Below, piece by piece: positions 36,647-45,104 of a stretch of 64,000 bases of DNA. The notes under the pieces were generated by a model. The model was given only the letters and a program-made list of their open reading frames with translations, was not told the origin of the DNA and ran no database searches. Positions within the stretch are counted from its first letter, which is position 1, and each line of letters opens with the position of its first letter. Made by a program: the position numbers and the translations under genes. The stretch comes from Rothia endophytica (GTDB taxonomy: Bacteria; Actinomycetota; Actinomycetes; Actinomycetales; Micrococcaceae), in the NCBI RefSeq assembly GCF_928381505.1, contig NZ_CAKMSJ010000011.1, forward strand, positions 21,811 to 85,810, in the 5' to 3' direction.

Positions 36647-37480
36647 CTAGCGGCTAAATTGCGATCGGTAGGCAGGCTGTTCAGGGCAGGAGCTCAGCAC
36701 GCGAGCCATGGCACGTTTCTCAGCCGAGGTGACAGACAGCCCGTAGGAGGCTTTGACTGATACTTGGCGGGCCACATATTCGCAGCGGTAGCCCGGTTGC
36801 GGCAACCAGGCATCCACGCTCTTATCAGATTTTTCGGTGTTGGGACGCTGCCCGGTTGCCTGAAGGTTCAACGGGTCGTTGGCGAATAGCACCCGCTTTT
36901 CATAGCTCCACTGCCAGGCGCCGCTATTCCACGCGTTAGAGAGGGCTACAACGTGATCGATGGGCACCGCTTCACTGGTTTTAGGGCCTCGCTCGAAATG
37001 AATCGTTTCGGCGGTGTAGGGGTCAATAATGGTGCCCGCCATGACTCTGCATTTCCCGTTTTTCTCTAGATCCTGCAGATCGCGGGTCAGCACGTCATTG
37101 CGCTGATCACAGCCGTTGGAGTCTATATCTGCCCACGGGTCCCCATAAAGATTCCGTTTGTAGGTGCTCTGAGCCGCGCTGTTGCTCACCTCTAAACCGT
37201 TCAGCACCTCGGAGGCTTTACCGTAGGTGTGCACCCCGGAGCCGGCAAAACCGGTGCTGACCGACTGGCCCCTGCTGTGCCGGGCGCCATTCAGTGCATC
37301 CTCAACATCCCAGTTATAGGATCGAAGCCAAAGAAGACCAGCGACAAGAAGCGTCAGAAGTAAACCTACTGCCAGGACGGCGCGCAGCTTGGCTGGGAAG
37401 CTGCCGAACACCCGCACAGCGCCTCTAATCTGACGATTAGTAGGGTTAGGCAGTCTACGGTTAGGGCGGCGAGGAGTCAT
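36647..37480 (-). CDS. Membrane-anchored or secreted HNH nuclease (DUF1524-like)
   Basis: 277 residues. One N-terminal hydrophobic helix (about 30-53, LRAVLAVGLLLTLLVAGLLWL) exports or anchors it. The C-terminal domain has CDQRNDVLTRDL, VPIDHVVALSNAW (the DH of the HNH motif) and FANDPLNLQATGQRPNTEKSD (N and K/H positions), the pattern of secreted GmrSD/DUF1524-like nucleases of actinobacteria. Cleavage of extracellular DNA is inference. No SD; TAGGAT at 37489-37494 lies 8 bases ahead of ATG 37480, so the mRNA may be leaderless. Confidence 0.82.
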   Translation of the reverse strand: MTPRRPNRRLPNPTNRQIRGAVRVFGSFPAKLRAVLAVGLLLTLLVAGLLWLRSYNWDVEDALNGARHSRGQSVSTGFAGSGVHTYGKASEVLNGLEVSNSAAQSTYKRNLYGDPWADIDSNGCDQRNDVLTRDLQDLEKNGKCRVMAGTIIDPYTAETIHFERGPKTSEAVPIDHVVALSNAWNSGAWQWSYEKRVLFANDPLNLQATGQRPNTEKSDKSVDAWLPQPGYRCEYVARQVSVKASYGLSVTSAEKRAMARVLSSCPEQPAYRSQFSR

Positions 37481-37696
37481 AAGGGTCTATCCTACTGTGC
37501 ATTAATTGCCGAGGAGTAGCCGAGCCGGAACACCTTCGACCCCGACTGCGAGTTTTCCGAAGCGAAGCGAGATGAAGCGCAGCGGGCGCGAGCACGCGAG
37601 CACACAAGAGCAATCGCCATCAGTTAAGCGCTAGCGTGCTGGTTTGAGCTTGAGGGGTCTGGAGGTGTGGAGAATCGAGGTATGCCCGAGGGCGTT

Positions 37697-39136
37697 CTAG
37701 GATCCGTCGATGGAGACGTAGCCCTCACCGGTGACAGGCACCATGGGGATTGACCCGGTGCTGGGGTTAGCTTCGAGGGCCTGCATATTAGCCGGGTCAT
37801 CTGACTGGTAGTAGTCCGGCTGGGTGCAGCCCATGCCATAGCGCATGGCGGCGATAATGTCTTGGGCGGCTTCACCGACGGAGAGGAAGTTTTTGGTCCA
37901 CCTGCCGTTGCTCAAGGGGTTTTCCCAGCCTGCGGCAGCGAGGACCTCATCGGTGATGGTGACATCGATAGATGTGAATTCACTGGCTGAAGTGAGTTCG
38001 CAGAAGTAGCCTGCGGGGGAGCGCAGCACACTGGCGTAGTTGGTGTAATCCCCGGTTGCTGCTACTGCGGGGGAGATGTAGTAGAGGTGCAGCGAGAGGC
38101 TCCAGGGGAGTTCTTCGAGACGCTGCTGCATGACCTGGGTGAGGCCGTCCCAGGCTTTTAGGGTCTCTTCTTCGGTGCTAAGTTTTTTGGGCTGGACGAT
38201 GCCGATGCCCTGGGCTGTGATGTCATCAATGTTAAGGGGTTCGGTGGGGTCAGGGTGAGTGGTGCTCCGCACGGGCAGGGCAGCTGAACTGCTGAGGTTC
38301 AGGGCGTCATTAATGAGTGAGCGGCCCTCTTGGAGGGCGATGTGCCATGAGCCGTATTTAGCGCGGATAGCGCCCAGGTGAGGTGCTTTGTAGTGGCGGG
38401 TGGTGGACTCCGCCCAGTGGCCGTAGAGCATTACGGTGGGTTTGCGGTCGTACCGCACGCAGTAGTTGAGGAACTCGCCCAGGGCGTTGCGGAAAGTGCG
38501 GTCGGTGAGGGAGCTTGCTGAGAGCGAGATACCCTGGTCGGCAGCGTCCGGCGGGCAGATACCTGTTTTGAGGAGAGCAACAGACCATGAACGGTCGCCC
38601 AGGCGGTTTTCGATGACTGCGCGGGTGGGCGGCCATTCAAGGGTGCCGCCGCTTACCCGTGCTGCCGGGGCGGGAAGGTTCTCGAGCAGATCATCATACT
38701 CAGCTTCGTGGAGCTCAGTGTAGGGGTGCTTTGCCAGATACTTCAGGGCGGCTCCCAGCTTGCCCATAATCTCGGAGATGTTCTCAGGGGCAGACCCCAA
38801 CGAATCGAGCAAGCGGGGTAGATCTTGCAGGATGACGGGGTCAAGGTGAACCGCAGCGTATTCAGGATCTGCCTCAAGGTCGTAGGTTATCGCTACTGCA
38901 TACCAGAGTGCTGCCGCCATCATTACATTATTGAGCGTTTGTTCCTGGCGCCCGGTAAAAACCCAACGGTCTGAGGCCATTGCGGCCTCGAAGTGTTCAC
39001 GGTTGATATGGGGGAAGAGAGTAGTGACTCGAGTGTAGACCTCGGCGTGCGTCCACCCCATTGAGACTAGCCCAGAAAATAGGGACTCATAACGGTCGCA
39101 AAAAGCCAGATAGTCGGCGTCATCGGTGCTGGTCAT
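37697..39136 (-). CDS. Unknown protein with HNR-like helical motifs
   Basis: 479 residues, soluble, no signal peptide. Two segments (DRSWSVALLKTGI around 220 and IRAKYGSWHIALQEG around 295) have the W..AL...G form of small DNA-binding helical repeats (homing-endonuclease-associated repeat-like) that recur in actinobacterial proteins. The rest is not recognised. ATG 39136 has GGAG at 8 bases; a longer frame from 39166 lacks support. The 216 bases between its stop and the HNH gene hold no gene I can support. Confidence 0.6.
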   Translation of the reverse strand: MTSTDDADYLAFCDRYESLFSGLVSMGWTHAEVYTRVTTLFPHINREHFEAAMASDRWVFTGRQEQTLNNVMMAAALWYAVAITYDLEADPEYAAVHLDPVILQDLPRLLDSLGSAPENISEIMGKLGAALKYLAKHPYTELHEAEYDDLLENLPAPAARVSGGTLEWPPTRAVIENRLGDRSWSVALLKTGICPPDAADQGISLSASSLTDRTFRNALGEFLNYCVRYDRKPTVMLYGHWAESTTRHYKAPHLGAIRAKYGSWHIALQEGRSLINDALNLSSSAALPVRSTTHPDPTEPLNIDDITAQGIGIVQPKKLSTEEETLKAWDGLTQVMQQRLEELPWSLSLHLYYISPAVAATGDYTNYASVLRSPAGYFCELTSASEFTSIDVTITDEVLAAAGWENPLSNGRWTKNFLSVGEAAQDIIAAMRYGMGCTQPDYYQSDDPANMQALEANPSTGSIPMVPVTGEGYVSIDGS

Positions 39137-39286
39137 TACGGTTCTCCAAGAGCTGTGGGGTAGCACCCTGAACGGATGTCTTCCATAACTTTAGGGTGGC
39201 TAGCGTCTGTATGCTACTAGACAGGCTAACTGTTACGACATGTTTTAAAGCTCACCGCTGATCCGCTTAATGAGAAACTAGGAACT

Positions 39287-41617
39287 ATGACGTTAGCAGG
39301 CAGCACCCACCGCACGATTGAGCAGACCATTGCAGATGAGCTGGGGATTAAACTTACCCAAGTTCGGGCCGCTGTGCAGCTGCTGGATAACGGGTCAACG
39401 GTGCCTTTTATTGCCCGTTACCGTAAGGAAGCCACGGACGGTCTGACCGATGTGCAGCTCCGTGCGCTGGAGGAGCGGCTGCGCTACCTGAGGGAGCTTG
39501 AAGAACGCCGCGAAGCAATTGTGCGCACCCTACACGAGCGGGCGCTTTTAACCGATGAGCTGGGTGCAGCCCTGGTTGCTGCAACCACCAAAAATGAGCT
39601 TGAAGCTCTCTACGCTCCGCATAAAACCAAGCGTAACACCCTCGCCTTCTTGGCACGTGAAGCCGGTATGGAGTCCCTGGTTGAGGACCTACTGGAAGTG
39701 CCTTTCGCTTCTGCCTACGATATCGCTCAGGCCTATGTTGAGCCTGAGCTGGCCGATGCTGAACCGGGCACCGTGGAGCACGTGGTTGCTAACGCTGACA
39801 ATGCGCTAGAGGGTGCCCGCGCCATTCTGCTGGAAGCTGCTTCGACCGATGTCGCTCTTGCAACAACCCTTTATCAGCGTTTTACCCGCCGCGGGGTAGT
39901 AACCGCCCGGCTCGTGCCCGGCCAGGAGGTGGCTGGGGCTAAATTTAGTGACTACTTTGAATTCAGTGAAGAGATCCGCCGCATTCCCTCTCACCGTGTG
40001 CTGGCGCTCCTGCGCGCCGAAAAAGAGGGGGCGGTTAAGGTCAGTATCGACGTGGATGTGCTGCCCCCGGCCAGGTCCAAACTGACCGGTGCCGCCCGCG
40101 AAGCTGCCGAAATTCTGGCAGAAGAATACGACCGCGAGCGCAGCTGGTACGAGCGCACTGTCGCGGAGTCTCTGGGCATTGGCGCCCAGGTGCTCAACAT
40201 GGTTTCTGATGAGGAGCGCGTGGTGGGCTGGCTGACAAAGACGGTGCGTCTTGCCTGGCGTCAGCGTCTTTTACCGCGCTTAGCGGGGCAGGTGCGGACT
40301 GACCTGTTTGAGCAGGGGCAGAAGGACGCCATCGGGGTGTTTGCTTCTAATCTGCGAGATTTGCTCTTAGCGGCACCTGCTGGTGAGCGCCCCACCCTGG
40401 GCCTGGACCCGGGTTTCCGTACCGGTGTCAAGGTAGCGGTTGTGGACGGCACTGGGCAGGTGTTAGAGACCTGCGCTATTTACCCGCACGTTCCGCGTAA
40501 CCAGTGGGAGGACGCTCTAGCGCGCCTGGAAGAACTGGTAAAGCGCCACGGGGTTCAGCTGATTGCCATTGGCAACGGCACGGCCTCACGCGAAACCGAC
40601 CGGCTGGCAGCTGACCTGCTCAAGCGACTGACGTCTGCCGGTGTGACCGGGGTGCAGAAGGTGACGGTCTCTGAGGCCGGTGCCTCGGTTTACTCTGCCT
40701 CCGAGCTTGCCACGGTGGAGCTACCTGATCTGGATGTATCCCTGCGCGGGGCTGTCTCTATTGCCCGCCGTCTGCAGGACCCGCTGGCTGAGCTGGTCAA
40801 GATTGACCCCCAGTCCATCGGTGTGGGCCAGTACCAGCACGACGTTTCCCCCGCAGCTCTGGGCCGTGCCCTGGACGCTGTGATTGAGGACTGCGTGAAC
40901 GCCGTAGGTGTGCTGGTTAACAGCGCTTCACCGGCCCTGCTGGCGCGTGTGGCTGGTTTCAACCGCACCATTGCCGAGAACATCGTTGCCTACCGCAATG
41001 AGAACGGCCCCTTTGCCAGCCGACAAGATCTGCTCAAAGTACCCCGCCTAGGCCCCAAGGCTTTTGAACAGGCAGCCGGCTTCGTGCGCATCATCGGCGG
41101 CACCGAACCTCTGGATGCCTCTGGTGTGCACCCCGAAGCCTACCCAGTAGCACGCGCCATACTGGCGGACGCCGGTGCCTCGGTCGGTGCAGTCGATGAA
41201 ACAGCCCTAGCGCAGCTAAAACCTGCTAGCTACGTCACCGACACCCTGGGCCTACCCACCGTCACCGACATTTTTGCTGAACTCGCCAAACCCGGCCGCG
41301 ACCCGCGTCCTGTCTTCAAGACCGCGCAATTTGCTGAAGGTATTGAAAGCATCAGCGACCTAGCCCCCGGCATAATCCTCGAAGGCACCGTCTCTAACGT
41401 GGCCGCCTTCGGAGCTTTCGTAGACATCGGGGTACACCAGGACGGCCTGGTGCACGTCTCGCAGATGAGCCGCAGCTTCGTCTCCGACCCGCACACCGTG
41501 GTCAAATCCGGCGAAGTGGTGCGAGTGCGCGTGGTGGAGGTAGACCCCAAACGCAAACGTATCTCCTTGTCCCTCCTGCTAGAAGACAAACCCGCACCGG
41601 CACGCAAGCGCCGCTAA
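39287..41617 (+). CDS. tex: Tex-family RNA-binding protein
   Basis: 776 residues, the usual Tex length. N-terminal HTH-like region (IEQTIADELGIKLTQV), YqgF-like domain (TLGLDPGFRTGVKVAVVDG), helix-hairpin-helix repeats (ENIVAYRNENGPFASRQ, VPRLGPKAFEQAAGF) and a C-terminal S1 domain (about 690-760, LEGTVSNVAAFGAFVDIGVHQDGLVH). It acts in transcription/RNA processing. No SD is obvious; AGGAACT precedes ATG 39287. Confidence 0.95.
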   Translation: MTLAGSTHRTIEQTIADELGIKLTQVRAAVQLLDNGSTVPFIARYRKEATDGLTDVQLRALEERLRYLRELEERREAIVRTLHERALLTDELGAALVAATTKNELEALYAPHKTKRNTLAFLAREAGMESLVEDLLEVPFASAYDIAQAYVEPELADAEPGTVEHVVANADNALEGARAILLEAASTDVALATTLYQRFTRRGVVTARLVPGQEVAGAKFSDYFEFSEEIRRIPSHRVLALLRAEKEGAVKVSIDVDVLPPARSKLTGAAREAAEILAEEYDRERSWYERTVAESLGIGAQVLNMVSDEERVVGWLTKTVRLAWRQRLLPRLAGQVRTDLFEQGQKDAIGVFASNLRDLLLAAPAGERPTLGLDPGFRTGVKVAVVDGTGQVLETCAIYPHVPRNQWEDALARLEELVKRHGVQLIAIGNGTASRETDRLAADLLKRLTSAGVTGVQKVTVSEAGASVYSASELATVELPDLDVSLRGAVSIARRLQDPLAELVKIDPQSIGVGQYQHDVSPAALGRALDAVIEDCVNAVGVLVNSASPALLARVAGFNRTIAENIVAYRNENGPFASRQDLLKVPRLGPKAFEQAAGFVRIIGGTEPLDASGVHPEAYPVARAILADAGASVGAVDETALAQLKPASYVTDTLGLPTVTDIFAELAKPGRDPRPVFKTAQFAEGIESISDLAPGIILEGTVSNVAAFGAFVDIGVHQDGLVHVSQMSRSFVSDPHTVVKSGEVVRVRVVEVDPKRKRISLSLLLEDKPAPARKRR

Positions 41618-41668
41618 GTTCATCTGAGATTTATCAAAAGTTAGACCCAACCGCTGATTAGCATAGCA

Positions 41669-41743
41669 AGGGCGAGCTGACCCTCTCGCCCGGTTCGCTT
41701 CGCTCACAAGGCGATTCATGCCAGCCCCATGCCAGCTCGCCCT
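41669..41743 (-). repeat. Dispersed palindromic element, copy B
   Basis: Core in reverse orientation: GATTCATGCCAGCCCC (41713-41728) and GACCCTCTC near 41679-41687. The arms AGGGCGAGC (41669-41677) and GCTCGCCCT (41735-41743) are perfect inverted repeats but only 9 bases long, the shortest of the five. It lies between tex and the first aldo/keto reductase gene. Confidence 0.8.
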
Positions 41744-41810
41744 AAGCTACACTAACCCGCGGTTAGGCCCGACTGCATGTATAGAAGTTCACCGTCGAAA
41801 GGAAGACCTC

Positions 41811-42677
41811 ATGACTACTCCGCTGACTCTGCCCCTTAATGATGGAAAGAGCATTCCGCAGCTGGGCTTTGGCACCTGCCGTATTGCTCCCGAAAAGACC
41901 GAGGGCGCCGTCCTATCTGCTCTGGAAGCCGGCTACCGCCACATCGATACCGCCACCATCTACAAGAATGAAGCCGGGGTGGGGGCAGCGCTCGCCGCCT
42001 CTGACCTAGCACGGCAGGATATCTTTCTGACCACCAAACTCTGGAACACTGACCAGGGGCGTGAAACTGCCATTGAAGCCTGTGAGCGCTCGCTGGAAAT
42101 TCTGGGGCAGGACTACCTAGACCTCTACCTCATTCACTGGGCGCAGCCTGCGATGGGGCGCTACCGGGAATCCTGGGAGGCTCTGGTGGAACTGCGTGAG
42201 CGCGGGCTGGTGCGCTCTATTGGCGTTTCTAACTTCACTGCCGCTCAGCTGGATGACATCATCGGGGACACCGGTGTAACTCCCGTGGCCAATCAGATTG
42301 AGGTGCACCCCTATCTGGCACAGACTCAGGCGGCAGCAGATAACGCGGCGCGCGGCGTCCTCACTGAGTCTTGGAGCCCCCTGGGCTACGGGCTGGAACT
42401 GGGCGACGACACCCTGGGAGAGCTGGCAGCTACTCGCGGTGTAGGGGTTGCTGAACTGATTATTGCCTGGCACATTGCCCGCGGTTTTGTGGTTATTCCT
42501 AAGACCGAGACCCCGGCGCGCATGGCGTCTAACTTCGCTGCCCAATTCCTTGAACTCACACCTGCTGAAGTTGAGACCATTACCGCCCTTGATCGCGGGC
42601 ATCGCCTGGGTGGTGACCCCGCTGAAGGCGACCTGGGCGCACCCACCTACAGCGACCGCCGCAGCTTTACTGCCTAA
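41811..42677 (+). CDS. Aldo/keto reductase
   Basis: 288 residues, complete AKR barrel: GYRHIDTATIYKNE carries the catalytic Asp and Tyr, with Lys in LTTKLWN and His in YLIHWAQP. The C-terminal NADPH site has VVIPKTETPARMASN. It reduces aldehydes or ketones; substrate unknown. AAAGGAAG precedes ATG 41811; the 31-residue N-terminal extension from 41718 overlaps repeat B and is rejected. Followed by a paralogue. Confidence 0.93.
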   Translation: MTTPLTLPLNDGKSIPQLGFGTCRIAPEKTEGAVLSALEAGYRHIDTATIYKNEAGVGAALAASDLARQDIFLTTKLWNTDQGRETAIEACERSLEILGQDYLDLYLIHWAQPAMGRYRESWEALVELRERGLVRSIGVSNFTAAQLDDIIGDTGVTPVANQIEVHPYLAQTQAAADNAARGVLTESWSPLGYGLELGDDTLGELAATRGVGVAELIIAWHIARGFVVIPKTETPARMASNFAAQFLELTPAEVETITALDRGHRLGGDPAEGDLGAPTYSDRRSFTA

Positions 42678-42795
42678 GACCCTCCACCTTTTATGACGCG
42701 AGGTGACGGCACGGTTTCACTACTGCCGAAACCCCTGTTCAGCTAATCCGGCGCTCGCCTAGGCTGAAGGAAAGAACATTTAGGAAAGGAAACTC

Positions 42796-43629
42796 ATGAC
42801 TGTTTCACCCAACCTCACTTTCAACGATGGCAACGAGATTCCACAGCTGGGCTACGGCGTCTGGCAGGTAGAGAACGATACCGCTGAGAAGGTTGTTGGC
42901 CTGGCGCTGGATGCCGGTTACCGCCACATCGATACCGCCAAGATTTACGGCAATGAAGAAGGCACCGGCACCGCGATTGCCAACTCCGGTGTTGCCCGCG
43001 AAGACATCTTCCTGACTACCAAGGTCTGGAACGACGAGCAGGGCTTTGAAGCAGCTAAGGCTGCCGCGGAAGCATCACTGAAGCGCCTGGGAACCGACTA
43101 CGTTGACCTGCTGCTGATCCACTGGGCTAAGCCCTCACAGGGTCTCTACGTTGATACCTGGAAGGCACTCATTGAGCTGCAGAAGGAAGGCAAGGCTCGT
43201 TCCATTGGTGTCTCGAACTTCCCAGAGGAGCAGCTGCGAGAGATCATCGCTGAAACCGGCGTGACCCCCGCTATCCACCAGATCGAGCTACACCCCTACT
43301 TCGCTCAGGAGAACCTGCGTGAGGTGCACGCTGAGCTGGATATCGTTACCCAGGCGTGGAGCCCCTTGGGTAATGGCTCAGACCTGCTGTCTAACCCGGT
43401 TCTGGCTGAGATCGCGCAAAAGCATGACGCCAGCGTCGCCCAGGTAGTTCTTGCATGGCACCGGGCCATTGGCAACGTGGCTATCCCCAAGTCGGTGACC
43501 CCCGAGCGTATTGTTGAGAACTTTGAGTCCCTCAAGGTAGAACTGACCGGTGATGAGGTCTCGGCTATTGATGCCCTGTCCCGTGAGGACGGCCGCATCG
43601 GCGCTGACCCGGCGACCATCACCTTCTAA
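42796..43629 (+). CDS. Aldo/keto reductase (second copy)
   Basis: 277 residues with all four catalytic residues (GYRHIDTAKIYGNE, FLTTKVWN, LLIHWAKP) and NADPH motif VAIPKSVTPERIVENF. Similar to the upstream gene along its whole length, so the two probably arose by duplication. The gap of 118 bases has its own SD (GGAAAGGAAA) and maybe a promoter. Confidence 0.94.
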   Translation: MTVSPNLTFNDGNEIPQLGYGVWQVENDTAEKVVGLALDAGYRHIDTAKIYGNEEGTGTAIANSGVAREDIFLTTKVWNDEQGFEAAKAAAEASLKRLGTDYVDLLLIHWAKPSQGLYVDTWKALIELQKEGKARSIGVSNFPEEQLREIIAETGVTPAIHQIELHPYFAQENLREVHAELDIVTQAWSPLGNGSDLLSNPVLAEIAQKHDASVAQVVLAWHRAIGNVAIPKSVTPERIVENFESLKVELTGDEVSAIDALSREDGRIGADPATITF

Positions 43630-43659
43630 ACCCGCCCAGTTCTTGAACTGTTAGCTAGT

Positions 43660-43704
43660 GGCCCGACACCTGTGTGTGCCGGGCCGCTCCTTTGGGTTTT
43701 GTTT
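43660..43704 (+). terminator. Probable terminator after aldo/keto reductases
   Basis: GGCCCGACAC pairs with GTGCCGGGCC (43660-43685, one mismatch); a T-rich stretch (TTTGGGTTTTGTTTC) follows. Confidence 0.6.
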
Positions 43705-43715
43705 CTTGCACGAAT

Positions 43716-43772
43716 GTGCGACTTATCGCCGAGCGTGCGCCTCTAAGCCGCACGCTCGGCGTTAGGGCGCAC
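43716..43772. repeat. Palindrome between convergent genes
   Basis: CGCCGAGCGTGCG (43727-43739) pairs perfectly with CGCACGCTCGGCG (43749-43761), with a 9-base loop; outer GTGCG/CGCAC arms extend it to 43716-43772 with a 6-base internal loop. It lacks the core of the dispersed element. Bidirectional terminator or protein site; unknown. Confidence 0.55.
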
Positions 43773-43783
43773 GGTGGCGGTGA

Positions 43784-45094
43784 TTAGACTTGCGGTATCT
43801 GCCGGGTATCGGGCACAGGTTCTGGTACGTAGCGCCAGAGGGCAGGCTGCACCAGAGTAGCTAGGGCAATCAGGATGATCACCAAGGCACCACCGGTAAG
43901 AGCAGTGGAGGCGCTACCCACTAGCTCTGCCGATGCACCGACCAGTGCGAAGCCCAGGTTGGGCCCACCCGCAACCGTGATAATGAAGAGCCCCTGCAGG
44001 CGTCCGCGCAGGGAATCCGGGGCAGCGGTCTGCAAGATCGTGGAGCGATAAACCCCGCCCAGGGCGTCCGCCCAGCCCATAAACGCCAGAGGCAGAGCCG
44101 CCAACAGCAGGGGTATAAAAGACTCTGAGACCGAAGAGCTCACCGGCCGCCCCTCGTAGGCAAGAACCACCAGCCCAAAGACCATGAAGCCGCCACCCCA
44201 GCCGGCGTAACTGAGCGTTAGAAAACGCCCCTGGCGGGCGATGCCGCCCAAGAAACCTGAGAGGAAGAGGCCCAACAAGGCACCCGCTGGAGCGGCGGCT
44301 AGAAGGAAACCAGCACCTGCCTCTCCACCGCCAAATGTCAGTGCTGCCAGTGCGGGAACGAGGGGGCGCACCTGGGCGAAAAGCATGCCCAGGATATCGA
44401 CCAGGAAGGACATGCCCACCACCTTGTTGCCCTTCACAAAGGCTAAGCCCTGAGCCACTGACCGGAAGCCCCGCACCTTGGGTTGGCCGGTTTCTTCGGG
44501 GAGCATAGGCGGTAGCTTGTAGAGCGCCCAGAGCCCGACCATGAAGGCAAAGACGTTAATGAGGTAGGTCCACCGATAGCCCACGCTGGCCACCAGCAAA
44601 CCGCTGAGCAGAGGCCCCAGACTCATGCCCAGGGTGCCCACGCTCATCATGAGGGTATTAGCAGCGGGCAACAGCCTGCGCTTGACCAGCCGGGGAATGA
44701 TAGCCCCGCGAGCTGCCTGGTTAATGGGCTGCAGCAGAGACTCGCAGGCAATCAGAGCGTAGAGCACCCAGACCTGCTCCAGCGCCAGCCAGGCCTGCAG
44801 AGCGACCAGCATTGCCAGCACCCACATGCCGATAGAAGCGGTCAGAGCCACCTTACGCCGGTCGTAGCGATCGGCAATGACGCCACCGTAGAGCCCACCG
44901 AGGATCATGGAAGGCAGGGCAACCAGCCCGGTTAGCCCAACCGCTGCCGGTGAGCCTGTGAGCGCATAAATCTCTAGGGCAATGGCAACCGCAGTGATCT
45001 GGTAGCCCACGGTGGAGAACATGCCACCGAGCCAGATCCGCCGGAACTCCGGTGAGGTTTTGAGCGGGGCGGTATCCATAAAGAGCTTGGGCAT
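43784..45094 (-). CDS. MFS transporter, enterobactin-exporter-like
   Basis: 436 residues. Helical MFS protein of the MFS_3/EntS-like group: SPEFRRIWLGGMFSTVGYQITAVAIALEIYALTGSP at the start and VIADRYDRRKVAL as motif A. Substrate unknown; no siderophore genes nearby. ATG 45094 begins 10 bases after the SNF2 stop, so it is probably cotranscribed with it. A longer frame running into the helicase gene is rejected. Confidence 0.84.
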   Translation of the reverse strand: MPKLFMDTAPLKTSPEFRRIWLGGMFSTVGYQITAVAIALEIYALTGSPAAVGLTGLVALPSMILGGLYGGVIADRYDRRKVALTASIGMWVLAMLVALQAWLALEQVWVLYALIACESLLQPINQAARGAIIPRLVKRRLLPAANTLMMSVGTLGMSLGPLLSGLLVASVGYRWTYLINVFAFMVGLWALYKLPPMLPEETGQPKVRGFRSVAQGLAFVKGNKVVGMSFLVDILGMLFAQVRPLVPALAALTFGGGEAGAGFLLAAAPAGALLGLFLSGFLGGIARQGRFLTLSYAGWGGGFMVFGLVVLAYEGRPVSSSVSESFIPLLLAALPLAFMGWADALGGVYRSTILQTAAPDSLRGRLQGLFIITVAGGPNLGFALVGASAELVGSASTALTGGALVIILIALATLVQPALWRYVPEPVPDTRQIPQV

Positions 45095-45104
45095 GAGCTT
45101 TAGT

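Noticed and set aside
37500..37690. Possible further copy of the dispersed or tandem element (CCGAAGCGAAGCGAG segment)
   Set aside because: Slight likeness to the spacer loop of the tandem repeat, but no pairing arms and no core.
41718..41810. 31-residue extension of the first aldo/keto reductase
   Set aside because: Translates repeat B; the ATG at 41811 has a strong SD and the family-like start.
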